In this document: positions 1 to 7,751 of the stretch, in pieces | Position numbering within the stretch: position 1 is the stretch's first letter | Layout: every line of letters starts with the position of its first letter | DNA from: Actinomycetota bacterium | Lineage (GTDB): Bacteria; Actinomycetota; Acidimicrobiia; Acidimicrobiales; Ilumatobacteraceae | Assembly: GCA_009927375.1 (NCBI GenBank) | Contig: RFNE01000227.1 | Span: forward strand, 1 to 10,492 | Direction of reading: 5' to 3' | DNA length: 10,492 bases | Made by a program: the position numbers and the translations under genes | The notes under the pieces: model-generated | Seen by the model: the letters and a program-made list of their open reading frames with translations, nothing else | Database searches by the model: none | Told to the model about the DNA's origin: nothing

Positions 1-1059
1 TACGCGGGGATTCGTGCGAAGCAGGCCAAGCAGAACGTGCCGGGATCGACCAAGCGACTCGGCATCGGCATGAGCTCGTACTTCGAGATGTGTGGACTCG
101 CCCCGTCACGCGTGCTCGCCTCGTTGAACTACGGCGCCGGTGGTTGGGAGGCCGCAACGGTGCGCGTGCTGCCGACCGCGAAGGTGCAGGTCGTCACCGG
201 AACGTCACCGCACGGCCAGGGACACGAGACCTCATGGGCGATGATCGCCTCGGAGAAGCTCGGCATCCCGCCCGAGGACATCGACGTGTTGCACAGCGAC
301 ACCGCAATCGCACCACTCGGCATGGACACCTACGGCTCGCGTTCACTGCCAGTCGGTGGTGTCGCGATCGCGGGTGCATGCGACAAGGTCATCGACAAGG
401 CACGACAGATCGCCGCGCATCAACTCGAGTGCTCTCCTGAAGACCTCGCCTTCGACGCCGGCACCTTCAGCGTGAAGGGTTCACCGGATCGTGCAGTGCC
501 GATGGCGGCGATCGCGTTCGCCGCCTTCACGGCACACAACCTGCCCGACGGCATGGAGCCGAACCTCGAGGCCCAGTACACCTACGACCCGCCCAACTTC
601 TCGTGGCCGTTCGGCACGCACATGTGCGTCGTCGAAGTCGACACCGAGACCGGCAAGGTCGACGTGCTCAAGTACGTCGCCGTCGACGACTGCGGAAATC
701 AGATCAACCCGCTGATCGTCGAAGGCCAGGTGCACGGTGGAGTCATTCAAGGTCTTGCACAGGCGCTGTACGAGGAGGCGGTCTACGACTCCGACGGCAA
801 CCTGAAGACGTCCACGCTCGCCGAGTACCTCGTGCCCGCGGCGTCTGATGTTCCGCCGATCACCACCGCCCACACGGTGACGCCATCACCGACGAACCAG
901 TTGGGCGTGAAGGGAATTGGCGAGGCCGGAACGATCGGTGCGGCATCGACGGTGATCAACGCCGTCATCGACGCTCTGTCAGGCCTTGGCGTGACCGAGA
1001 TGCCGATGCCAGCCTCCCCACACAACGTGTGGAAAGCACTGCAAGCGGCAAAGAAGTAG
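1..1059 (+). CDS. coxL: Aerobic CO dehydrogenase-type molybdenum hydroxylase, large (Mo-MCD) subunit, 3' part
   Basis: The frame is open from base 1, so this is the C-terminal ~352 residues of a protein usually near 780-800; the gene starts upstream. It belongs to the xanthine oxidase/CoxL family, whose large subunit holds the Mo-molybdopterin cytosine dinucleotide and hydroxylates the substrate with water as oxygen source. Visible motifs: GQGHET (about nt 217-234), TYGSRS (about nt 331-348), DPPNFSWPFGTH (about nt 586-621), DDCGNQINPLIVEGQVHGG (about nt 685-741) and GVKGIGEAGTIGA near the C-terminus, whose Glu codon at 922-924 corresponds to the catalytic Glu of the family. The loop that separates form I (AYRCSFR) from form II (AYRGAGR) is upstream and unseen, so CO as substrate is unproven. 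coxM follows after 16 bases, and the stop is TAG at 1057-1059. The family is certain; the CO specificity is not. Confidence 0.93.
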   Translation, partial: YAGIRAKQAKQNVPGSTKRLGIGMSSYFEMCGLAPSRVLASLNYGAGGWEAATVRVLPTAKVQVVTGTSPHGQGHETSWAMIASEKLGIPPEDIDVLHSDTAIAPLGMDTYGSRSLPVGGVAIAGACDKVIDKARQIAAHQLECSPEDLAFDAGTFSVKGSPDRAVPMAAIAFAAFTAHNLPDGMEPNLEAQYTYDPPNFSWPFGTHMCVVEVDTETGKVDVLKYVAVDDCGNQINPLIVEGQVHGGVIQGLAQALYEEAVYDSDGNLKTSTLAEYLVPAASDVPPITTAHTVTPSPTNQLGVKGIGEAGTIGAASTVINAVIDALSGLGVTEMPMPASPHNVWKALQAAKK

Positions 1060-1075
1060 GACGAAGGGAACCACA

Positions 1076-1899
1076 GTGATACCTGCAGCATTTGACTACA
1101 AGCGAGCAACATCGGCGGCCGAGGCAATCTCGCTCGTCAGCCAGTACGGAGACGACGCAAAGTTCTTGGCGGGTGGACACAGCCTGATCCCGCTCATGAA
1201 GTTGCGCCTCGCCCAGCCGGGAGTGCTCGTCGACATCGGTCGACTGAACGACCTGTCCTACATCACCGACAAGGGTGACTACATCGCGATCGGTGCGTTG
1301 ACCCGGCACATGCGGATCGAGAACTGTGACTTACTGAAGAAGGAAGTTCCACTCCTCGCGCACGCCGCAAGCCACGTCGGAGACGCCCAGGTTCGCCACC
1401 GCGGAACGATCGGTGGCTCGATCGCGCATGCCGATTCGGCGAGCGACCTGCCCGCCACCACGCTCGCGCTCGGCGCGACGTATGTCGCCACGGGCCGAAG
1501 GGTGAGCGCCTGATCGCAGCCAAGGACTTCTACAAGGGCTTCCTCGAGAGCGCACTCGCGCCTGACGAAATGCTCACGGAGATCCGCGTGCCGAAGCTGA
1601 ACATGACGGGTTGGAGCTTCCAGAAGTTCAACCGCCGTGCCCAGGACTGGGCGATCGTCGGCGTTGCCGCGTGGAAGAGCAAGAGTGACTCGGGCGTTGC
1701 CCTCGTCAATATGGGCTCGACGCCGATCCTCGCCACGAGCGTGAGCGCAGCCGTGAACAAGGGTGCGTCTGCTGCGGACGCCGCCGAGTTGGCCGCCAAC
1801 GAGGCAGAGCCACAGAGCGACCTGAACGCAAGCAGTGAGTATCGAGTGCACTTGGCTAAGGTTCTCGTTCGTCGAGCCCTTGAACAAGCCACGTCGTAA
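1076..1899 (+). CDS. coxM: CO dehydrogenase-type medium (FAD) subunit, frameshifted at ~1492
   Basis: The FAD subunit passes electrons from the Fe-S subunit to the quinone side. GTG at 1076 is preceded by AAGGGA (1064-1069) at normal spacing. The FAD-binding motifs are clear: AGGHSLIPLMKLRL (residues 32-45) and TIGGSIAHADSASDLPA (residues 111-127). As read, the frame ends at a TGA (1511-1513) after 145 residues. From 1492 the frame one base back continues without a break as GPKGERLIAAKDFYKGF and on to TAA at 1897-1899, covering the CO_deh_flav_C domain. Adding one G to the GGG at 1492-1494 gives a single protein of 274 residues, close to the usual ~285. This is therefore one gene with a one-base deletion, probably a sequence error. 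It follows coxL by 16 bases; PAP2 may start inside its 3' end. Confidence 0.9.
1492..1494 (+). other. Frameshift site in coxM (GGG, probably GGGG)
   Basis: Reading changes here from the frame of the GTG start to the frame one base back. One missing G in this run turns ACG GGG CCG (T-G-P) into ACG GGC CGA and leads to a stop at 1511. Family sequence resumes with no gap, so exactly one base is lost. Confidence 0.8.
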
Positions 1900-2818
1900 C
1901 CAGTCACGCATCCTCGCGATCCTCTCGCGCTCCCCACGACGCACCCGCGTCGTGTTCGTTGCGCTCTATCTCGTCATCTTCATCTGGTCTGCGAACCGCT
2001 TCGGAGTTCCCGTCGACCGCATCGCCGTCACCGCGTGGATTCTCGCCGCGTTTGCGTTCGCCAACGTCGGTCGCCCGTGGCGGGCGCAGCGCGACATGCT
2101 GCGCGACTGGTCGATCTTTGCGGGAATGCTGTTCGCCTATGAATACTCGCGCGGACTCGCCGACCAGCTCGGACGACCCGTTACCTTCACACTGCTGCGC
2201 GACATCGACCGGGCGATCTTTTTCGGTGTCGACCCCAACGTGTGGATGCAACAGAAGCTGAACATCTCGAGCACGCTCGCGTGGTACGAGTACCCGCTCG
2301 CCGTCACGTACATGACGCACTTCATCTTCCCGCCGGGTGTCGCGGTCGTGCTGTGGTGGGTGTCACGCACGCAATGGGTGCGCTACGTGCGCCGATTGAC
2401 GATCCTGTTCTTCCTCTCCGTGGTCACCTACGTCACGTTGCCCGCCGCGCCACCGTGGATGGCGGCGCGCGATGGCTACCTCGACCCGGTGCAGCGAATC
2501 ACCGCGCGGGGCTGGTCGAAGATGGGCCTGCACACGGTGTCGAAGATCTTCGATCGCGGGGCTGCGATCTCCAATCCGGTCGCCGCACTCCCCTCACTCC
2601 ACGCGGCGTGCGCGCTCCTCGTCGTTGCATTCTTCTGGAAGCAGATGCCACGCATCCTGCGTCCGGTCTCGCTCGTGCTCCCCGCGGCGATGGCGCTGTG
2701 CCTCGTCTACTTCGGCGAGCACTGGGTGATCGACGTCGTCCTTGGTTGGCTGTACGTGGGTGCGGCCTTCTGGCTCGCCTCGCGATACGAAAACCGACGC
2801 GTGTTGCGTCGGAGCTGA
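1835..2818 (+). CDS. PAP2/Aur1-like integral membrane phosphatase (inositolphosphotransferase-type domain)
   Basis: This is a polytopic membrane protein of the type-2 phosphatidic acid phosphatase superfamily, closest in character to the PAP2_3/Aur1-like branch that acts on lipid-linked phosphates. Counting from the GTG at 1835, the catalytic motifs are NPVAALPSLHAA (PSLHA at 253-257, His256) and GEHWVIDVVLGW (His296, Asp300); the first Lys-Arg-Pro motif of classical PAP2 enzymes is not obvious. Hydrophobic segments lie near 39-57, 66-80, 150-175, 188-205, 257-270, 277-295 and 300-315, and the C-terminus is basic. The start is uncertain: GTG 1835 overlaps coxM by 65 bases and has no good ribosome site. 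TTG 1880 and GTG 1952 are in-frame alternatives, and all the membrane segments lie at or after the last of these. The substrate cannot be told. It ends one base before the stop of the convergent Dabb gene. Confidence 0.85.
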   Translation: MSIECTWLRFSFVEPLNKPRRNQSRILAILSRSPRRTRVVFVALYLVIFIWSANRFGVPVDRIAVTAWILAAFAFANVGRPWRAQRDMLRDWSIFAGMLFAYEYSRGLADQLGRPVTFTLLRDIDRAIFFGVDPNVWMQQKLNISSTLAWYEYPLAVTYMTHFIFPPGVAVVLWWVSRTQWVRYVRRLTILFFLSVVTYVTLPAAPPWMAARDGYLDPVQRITARGWSKMGLHTVSKIFDRGAAISNPVAALPSLHAACALLVVAFFWKQMPRILRPVSLVLPAAMALCLVYFGEHWVIDVVLGWLYVGAAFWLASRYENRRVLRRS

Positions 2819-2819
2819 C

Positions 2820-3116
2820 TCAGAACTCGATCTGCGCAGCCGCTCGCGTCGCGATATACGGCTTGAAGTACTTCGCGCGGATCTCGTTGTGTAGCGCGCT
2901 CTCGTCGTACTCGCGCCAGCCAGCGACGTCGTCGAACGTGGCCACGATGAGATAGTCGGCGTTCGTCGGTGCGGACACACCAAGATCGGGTCCGCAGCGA
3001 TAGTCGCGCACGCTCGGGATCTGGGCGACCATGTCGTGCAATACCTTCGTCACCGTCTCGTGATAGTTCGGTGGAACGTCGTCATTCCAGGTCAGGGCGA
3101 CCACGTGCTGGAGCAT
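2820..3116 (-). CDS. Dabb (stress-responsive A/B barrel) domain protein
   Basis: A 98-residue protein with the ferredoxin-like dimeric alpha/beta barrel pattern of the Dabb family. It opens with MLQHVVALTW, has a middle helix rich in polar residues, then LGVSAPTNADYLIVATFDD and a C-terminal HNEIRAKYFKPYIA stretch; His and Tyr positions match the family. Dabb proteins occur as small dimeric enzymes or stress proteins, some acting in cyclisation of natural products, and nothing here fixes a reaction. The ATG at 3116-3114 shares one base with the TGA of the upstream SDR (TGATG), so the two are almost certainly co-transcribed and translationally coupled. That context suggests they act on the same small molecule. 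The stop at 2822-2820 faces the PAP2 stop with one base between. Confidence 0.85.
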   Translation of the reverse strand: MLQHVVALTWNDDVPPNYHETVTKVLHDMVAQIPSVRDYRCGPDLGVSAPTNADYLIVATFDDVAGWREYDESALHNEIRAKYFKPYIATRAAAQIEF

Positions 3117-3862
3117 CAGATCAGCCCCGCGTATGCGCCGCCGTCGACCTGCAGGTTGACTCCCGTGACGTACTTGGCACCCTCTCCGCAGAGAAACGCG
3201 ACGACCTTCCCGAAGTCCATCGGATCACCGATGACTCCCGCAGGCACGCCGTCTGCCGCGCCTTCGAGCGACTCGCCGTACAGCTGGCGAATGCGATCGG
3301 TGGCGTGTGAACCGGGTTGCACGGTGTTCACCGTGACTCCGTCCTTTGCCACCTCGCGCGAGACCGTCTTCAAAAACGATGTGAGTCCGGAACGCGCCGA
3401 GTTCGACAGGATGAGTGTGGCGATCGGCTGACGCACCGAGCTGGACGTGATCGCCACGACCCTGCCCCAACCGCGCGACTGCATTCCGGGGATCGCGTCC
3501 TTGCACATCGCCACGGTTGCAAGCATGCTGCGCTCGAGTGCGGGCTGATAGTCCTCGATGTCGATCGAAGTGAACGTGCCGGGCTTCGGTCCGCCGCCGT
3601 TGGCGACGAGGATGTCGATGTGCCCGAGGGCTGCCGTCGCCTTGGCAACGAATTCGCGCGCCCCTTCGATGGTCGACACGTCACACACGATGCCGATGCA
3701 TCCCTTGCCGATCTCCGCGACGGCGCGATCGAGTTTCGCCTGGTCGCGACCACAGATCGCCACCTTCACGCCTTCGTCTGCGAGGGCTTTTGCACTGCCG
3801 AATCCAAGGCCTGCCGAGCCCGCAGCAACTGCGGCCGTCCTGCCTGAGATTCCGAGATCCAC
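3116..3862 (-). CDS. Short-chain dehydrogenase/reductase family protein lacking the YxxxK pair
   Basis: A Rossmann-fold SDR of 248 residues from the GTG at 3862-3860, the size of FabG-like enzymes. Upstream in-frame codons back to 3961 are open but look non-coding, and MDLGISGRTA is a normal SDR N-terminus. The glycine-rich turn is AAGSAGLG (13-20), acid CDV at 60-62, the NAG-type motif VANGGGP (86-92) and a C-terminal YVTGVNLQVDGGAYAG. The catalytic Ser is present (ITSSS, Ser140). Thirteen residues on, where the catalytic Tyr belongs, is Ser153, and the Lys position is Arg157 (SNSAR). SDRs with this replacement recur in bacterial families often labelled FabG-like, so it may be a different chemistry or a binding role. 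It is coupled to the Dabb gene (TGATG) and divergent from the flavin oxidase. Family call firm, function open. Confidence 0.87.
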   Translation of the reverse strand: MDLGISGRTAAVAAGSAGLGFGSAKALADEGVKVAICGRDQAKLDRAVAEIGKGCIGIVCDVSTIEGAREFVAKATAALGHIDILVANGGGPKPGTFTSIDIEDYQPALERSMLATVAMCKDAIPGMQSRGWGRVVAITSSSVRQPIATLILSNSARSGLTSFLKTVSREVAKDGVTVNTVQPGSHATDRIRQLYGESLEGAADGVPAGVIGDPMDFGKVVAFLCGEGAKYVTGVNLQVDGGAYAGLI

Positions 3863-3921
3863 GACAGGAACGATAGTTGCGCGTGCACTACCCTGAAGAG
3901 CGTTAGGTGGTGAGAAACCCC
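3863..3921. promoter_or_regulatory. Divergent promoter region between SDR-Dabb and the flavin oxidase
   Basis: Only 59 bases separate the two divergent starts. On the minus strand TATCGT (plus 3870-3875) matches an actinobacterial TAnnnT -10 box, seven bases ahead of the GTG at 3862. That is the spacing expected for a leaderless transcript and agrees with the absence of a ribosome site. On the plus strand TACCCT (3889-3894) is a possible -10, and GGTGAG (3909-3914) is a fair ribosome site for the ATG at 3922. No convincing -35 box was found. This is inferred from short motifs only. Confidence 0.35.
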
Positions 3922-5343
3922 ATGAGTGGGGACCGTGCAAACGAGCGTTTCCTAGACGCAATCGCAGACGCTGAGCCGTATGCGTATTGGATGGACGACG
4001 CCGACGAACCAGACGCCAATGCGATGCTCGTGCATCCCGAGACGTGCGACCTGTGCATCATCGGCGGCGGATACACGGGACTCTGGACCGCAATTCTGGC
4101 CAAGGAGCGCGACCCATCCCGCGACGTCGTGCTGATCGATGCCCACGAGATCGGGTCTGCAGCGAGTGGACGCAACGGCGGGTTCATGGACTCGAGCCTC
4201 ACGCACGGCATCGCAAACGCCCAGGAGCGCTTCCCCGATGAGGTCGGCCTGCTCGAAGACCTCGGTCTCGAGAACATGAACGAGATTGAGTCGGCGATTC
4301 GGCGATACGACATCGACTGCGACTTCGAACGCAATGGTGTGATCGAGATCGCCAGCACACGGCACAACGACAACTACCTCGAAGAGCTCCTCGAGGACTA
4401 CGAGCAGTTGCGCGAACTCGGCCACAAGGTCGAGTGGCTGGATGAGCAGGCCGTGAAGCGCGAGGTGAACTCGCCAATCTTCACGGGCGGAATGTGGTGC
4501 AAGGACACCGCCGCCCTCGTCGACCCCGCTCGCCTCGCGTGGGGTCTCAAGCGCGCAGCCGAGAGCCTCGGCGTGCGCATCTACGAAGACACCAAGGCCG
4601 TCGACCTCGAGCACTCGGGCAGCGGCATCACGGTGACCACCCCGCTGTCGTCGATTCGTGCACGGAGGGTCGCACTTGCCACGAACGCGTTCAAGCCCCT
4701 GCTCCGTCGCATGCACAACTACATCGCTCCGGTCTACGACTACTGCCTCACCACGGAGCCACTCACGGCATCACAACTGGACTCACTCGGTTGGAAGAAT
4801 CGACAGGGTCTGTCCGACATCTCCAATCAGTTCCACTACTACCGCCTGACCGCCGACAATCGCATCCTGTGGGGTGGCTATGACGCGGTGTACTTCTTCG
4901 GCGGGAAGATGAACACCGAGCTCGAGTCGCGACCCGAGACGTGGGCGAAGTTGTCGCGTCACTTCTTCGAGACGTTCCCCCAGCTCGAGGGCGTGCGCTT
5001 CTCACACGCGTGGGGCGGCGCGATCGACACGTGCAGCCGCTACAGCGTGTTCTGGGGAACCGCGATGCGCGACAAGGTCGCCTACGCGATCGGCTACACC
5101 GGACTCGGTGTGGCGAGCACCCGCTTCGGCGCGCAGGTGATGCTCGATCTCTTGGACGGACGCTCGACGCAGGCCACGCGCACGAAGTTCGTGCGCTCGA
5201 AGCCGATCCCGTTCCCACCCGAACCGTTCCGCTTCTTCGGAATCCAGGCCACGCGATGGGCACTCAATCGCGAGGACAAGACGGGCAAGCGCAACCTGTG
5301 GTTGCGCACGATGGACCGACTGGGACTCGGTTTCGACTCCTAG
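3922..5343 (+). CDS. DAO-family FAD-dependent oxidoreductase (gamma-glutamylputrescine oxidase-like)
   Basis: A 473-residue flavoprotein of the D-amino-acid/glycine oxidase (DAO) superfamily, which oxidises primary or secondary amines to imines. FAD-binding features: CIIGGGYTG (GxGxxG, Gly48-Gly53), the acidic end of the second strand (LIDAHE, Asp73) and SGRNGGF (82-88), a hallmark of the PuuB/OrdL-like branch. A late GYTGLGV motif (near nt 5092-5112) closes the flavin domain. The C-terminal tail, rich in Pro, Trp and Arg and ending in RLGLGFDS, resembles one seen in many actinobacterial members. ATG 3922 is chosen because GGTGAG sits seven bases upstream; GTG 3907 or 3910 are alternatives. 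It lies 25 bases before coxD on the same strand, so it may head the coxD-E-I-F transcript. An amine substrate is likely but cannot be named. Confidence 0.87.
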   Translation: MSGDRANERFLDAIADAEPYAYWMDDADEPDANAMLVHPETCDLCIIGGGYTGLWTAILAKERDPSRDVVLIDAHEIGSAASGRNGGFMDSSLTHGIANAQERFPDEVGLLEDLGLENMNEIESAIRRYDIDCDFERNGVIEIASTRHNDNYLEELLEDYEQLRELGHKVEWLDEQAVKREVNSPIFTGGMWCKDTAALVDPARLAWGLKRAAESLGVRIYEDTKAVDLEHSGSGITVTTPLSSIRARRVALATNAFKPLLRRMHNYIAPVYDYCLTTEPLTASQLDSLGWKNRQGLSDISNQFHYYRLTADNRILWGGYDAVYFFGGKMNTELESRPETWAKLSRHFFETFPQLEGVRFSHAWGGAIDTCSRYSVFWGTAMRDKVAYAIGYTGLGVASTRFGAQVMLDLLDGRSTQATRTKFVRSKPIPFPPEPFRFFGIQATRWALNREDKTGKRNLWLRTMDRLGLGFDS

Positions 5344-5368
5344 GACGACTGGGCGTAGCCTTCAGGCG

Positions 5369-6290
5369 ATGGCCGTCGCACCACTGACAACCGTTGCCGA
5401 CGTGCGCACTGCACTCGCGGCCAACGATTACCTCGCCGATGACGGACTGGCCACCGCGGTCTTCCTCGCGCTCAGCCTGAAGCGCCCACTGCTCCTCGAA
5501 GGTGAAGCTGGTGTCGGCAAGACCGAACTGGCCAAGGTCATCGCCACGATGACCGGCGGCGAACTGATTCGCCTCCAGTGCTACGAGGGCATCGACGCCG
5601 CCCAGGCCGTCTACGACTGGGACTACTCGCGCCAGCTCTTGCACCTGCGCAGCCGAGGCGACGGGTGAGTCGCGCACGAAGGACACCGCAGCGCTCGAAA
5701 GCGAGCTGTACAACGAACGATTCCTGATTAAGCGCGCACTCCTGCGCGCTCTAGACGCGCGCACGACCGCGCCGGTGCTCCTCATCGACGAGATCGACCG
5801 CGCGGACGACGAGTTCGAGGCCTATCTCCTCGAGGTCCTCTCCGACTTCCAGATCACGATTCCCGAACTCGGCACGTACAAGGCGACAACTCCGCCGATC
5901 GTCGTGCTCACGTCGAACCGCACGCGCGACGTGCACGACGCGCTCAAGCGTCGCTGCCTCTATCACTGGGTTCAGCATCCATCCTTCGAACGCGAAGTCG
6001 CCATCGTGCGCATGCGCGTGCCGCAGGTTTCCGAGGCACTCGCCAAACAAGTCGCAGCAGCTGTTGGCAGTCTGCGCCAGATGAACCTCTACAAGCCACC
6101 AGGCGTCGCCGAGACGATCGACTGGGCGACCGCGCTCGCCCGACTCGGCGTACGCGAACTCGATGACAGCGTCGTGGCGGCCACGCTCGGCACCGTGCTC
6201 AAGTACCGCGAAGACCACGACAAGGTCACCGAGCACGGGATCGGACACTTGATCAAGCAGGCCTTCGACAAGGGTCTGCTGTCCGGCTGA
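5369..6290 (+). CDS. coxD: MoxR-type AAA+ ATPase CoxD, frameshifted at ~5648
   Basis: CoxD is a MoxR-clade AAA+ ATPase that works with the VWA protein CoxE in the late maturation of the CO dehydrogenase active site (the S and Cu additions in form I). Walker A is GEAGVGKT (45-52), Walker B is LLIDEIDRAD (about nt 5776-5805), sensor 1 is VVLTSNRTRDV, and the arginine-finger region is ALKRRC. The first frame stops at TGA (5666-5668) after 99 residues. A second frame picks up at 5649 as AAEATGESRTKDT and runs to TGA 6288-6290. If LHLR is followed directly by AAEATG, two bases are missing (CTGCGCGCAGCC read as CTGCGCAGCC). The repaired protein is 307 residues, normal for CoxD. coxE begins nine bases after the stop. 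No strong ribosome site precedes the ATG. Confidence 0.9.
5647..5651 (+). other. Frameshift site in coxD (GCGCA, probably GCGCGCA)
   Basis: The upstream frame is intact through CTG CGC (5645-5650) and the downstream frame through GCA GCC GAG (5649 on). Restoring one GC dinucleotide joins them as L-R-A-A-E without a gap. One inserted base nearby would shift the frame equally but fits the protein less well. Confidence 0.7.
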
Positions 6291-6298
6291 CGCATCCG

Positions 6299-7423
6299 AT
6301 GACGCTCACCCAACGCTCGTCTGCCGAGCACATGGCGGTGTCGTTCGCTCGCGTGCTGCGGGGTGCGGGGCTGAGCGTGCCACTCGACTCGGTCCTCACC
6401 TTCATCTCCGCACTCGGTCTCACGTCGATCACCGACCGCGACGCCGTCTATTGGGCCGCGCGTGCGACCTTGATTCGCAGACCCGAAGATCAACCACTCT
6501 TCGATCGCGCCTTCGCCGTGTTCTGGGAACAGCGCGCGGCCACTGGTTCGCCAGAAGATGACACGTCGACCACGAGCGTCACGCTGCTCGTCGACGACGA
6601 AGACATCGACGGCGAGCCTGGCGCATTGGACAAAGACGGCGAATCGATACACCTGCGGTTCTCTGCCGTCGAGACGCTGCGCGACAAGGACTTCTCAGCC
6701 TACACACCGGACGAGCTCGCCGAGTCGACACACCTCATGAATCGCCTGCGCGTGACGGGTCCGCGACGGTCGTCGCTGCGCCTGGTTGCCACACCTCGTC
6801 GCGGTACACGGCACGACATGCGCGCAACGGTGCGCGAGGCTCTCGCGACCTCGGGCGAGCCCCTGCATCTGCGCAGACGTCGCCGCAGTGATCGCCAGCG
6901 ACGACTGGTCGTGCTGCTCGACATCTCGGGATCGATGGAGCCGTACTCGCGAGCGATGTTGCGCTTCATGCACGCCGCACTCGTCGGTCGTCAGCGTGTC
7001 GAAGCGTTCGCCTTCGGCACTCGACTCACTCGCTTGACCAAAGACCTTGCAGAGCGTGATCCCGACCGGGCGCTCACGAGAGCGTCGTCGCAAGTTCCCG
7101 ACTGGAGTGGCGGCACTCGTCTCGGCGAGAGCCTGCGCACGTTCAACGACACGTGGGGCGTGCGCGGGATGGCACGCGGATCGATCGTCGTCATCGTGAG
7201 CGACGGCTGGGATCGAGGCGACCCGAGCGTCCTCGCCGAACAGATGTCGCGACTCTCGCGCGTCGCCTTCCGCACGATCTGGGTCAACCCACTCAAGGTC
7301 ACCCCCGGGTACGCACCCCTCGCCCGCGGCATGGCCGCAGCGCTGCCCTATGTGGACGAATTCGTCGAGGGACACTCACTTGCCGCCCTCGAACGACTCG
7401 CAGACGTCATTTCCGCCGATTGA
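6299..7423 (+). CDS. coxE: VWA (MIDAS) domain protein CoxE
   Basis: A 374-residue protein of the CoxE-like VWA family, partner of the MoxR ATPase CoxD in metal-centre assembly. The N-terminal half is helical with an acidic middle (about 86-115) followed by an Arg-rich stretch (LRRRRRSDRQRR, 191-202). The VWA domain then opens with VVLLDISGSM: MIDAS residues Asp208, Ser210 and Ser212, Thr273 in GGTRLG, and Asp302 in SDGWDRGD. All five metal-site positions are present, so the domain should bind Mg2+. ATG 6299 lies nine bases after the coxD stop and coxI begins nine bases after its own stop, so this is the centre of a tight operon. The frame is unbroken, unlike both flanking AAA+ and XdhC genes. 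Identification is firm from domain and neighbours. Confidence 0.92.
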   Translation: MTLTQRSSAEHMAVSFARVLRGAGLSVPLDSVLTFISALGLTSITDRDAVYWAARATLIRRPEDQPLFDRAFAVFWEQRAATGSPEDDTSTTSVTLLVDDEDIDGEPGALDKDGESIHLRFSAVETLRDKDFSAYTPDELAESTHLMNRLRVTGPRRSSLRLVATPRRGTRHDMRATVREALATSGEPLHLRRRRRSDRQRRLVVLLDISGSMEPYSRAMLRFMHAALVGRQRVEAFAFGTRLTRLTKDLAERDPDRALTRASSQVPDWSGGTRLGESLRTFNDTWGVRGMARGSIVVIVSDGWDRGDPSVLAEQMSRLSRVAFRTIWVNPLKVTPGYAPLARGMAAALPYVDEFVEGHSLAALERLADVISAD

Positions 7424-7432
7424 CTACAACTC

Positions 7433-7750
7433 ATGCGCGATTTGCTCGACGAACTCGACGGCTGGAAGGCCCAGGGCAAGCGAATCGCCCTTGCGCGCGT
7501 CGTCGACATTGAGGGGAGCGGCCCACGCGATCCCGGCGCCGCGATGGCGGTCAACGAAGACGGCGACGTCATCGGATCGGTCAGCGGAGGTTGCGTCGAG
7601 GGTGCGGTCGTCGCAGAAGCACTTGCGATGTTGAACGGCGACAACTCCCCGCGTCTCGTCACCTTCGGCTATTCCGACGACGAAGCGTTCGCCGTCGGGC
7701 TCACGTGTGGCGGCATCATCCATCTCTTCCTCCAGCCGCTCACCTTCTGA
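7433..7750 (+). CDS. coxI: Short XdhC/CoxI-domain protein
   Basis: A 105-residue protein consisting only of the XdhC_CoxI domain: AGAAMAVN-type start region at 35-41 (PGAAMAVNEDG), the signature SVSGGCVEGAVV (49-60) with Cys54, and GLTCGG (89-94) with Cys92. In the XdhC family this domain takes part in binding Mo cofactor and handing it to the hydroxylase, with the Cys residues implicated in sulfuration or cofactor contact. Most XdhC proteins carry a second Rossmann domain; here that domain is in the next gene, so the pair may act as a complex. ATG 7433 follows coxE by nine bases and the stop is one base before the ATG of coxF. The symbol is by domain; coxI and coxF naming is not consistent across genomes. 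Confidence 0.85.
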   Translation: MRDLLDELDGWKAQGKRIALARVVDIEGSGPRDPGAAMAVNEDGDVIGSVSGGCVEGAVVAEALAMLNGDNSPRLVTFGYSDDEAFAVGLTCGGIIHLFLQPLTF

Positions 7751-7751
7751 G

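Noticed and set aside
3863..3961. Extending the SDR start to the ATG at 3961
   Set aside because: The extra ~33 residues do not resemble an SDR N-terminus and would overlap the divergent flavin oxidase; GTG 3862 with its TATCGT box fits better.
3952..4716. Long antisense open frame opposite the flavin oxidase, and similar ones opposite coxM, coxE and the SDR
   Set aside because: High third-position G/C on the coding strand keeps antisense frames open. Their translations are rich in Arg, Ala, Ser and Pro with no recognisable domain, and they lack ribosome sites.
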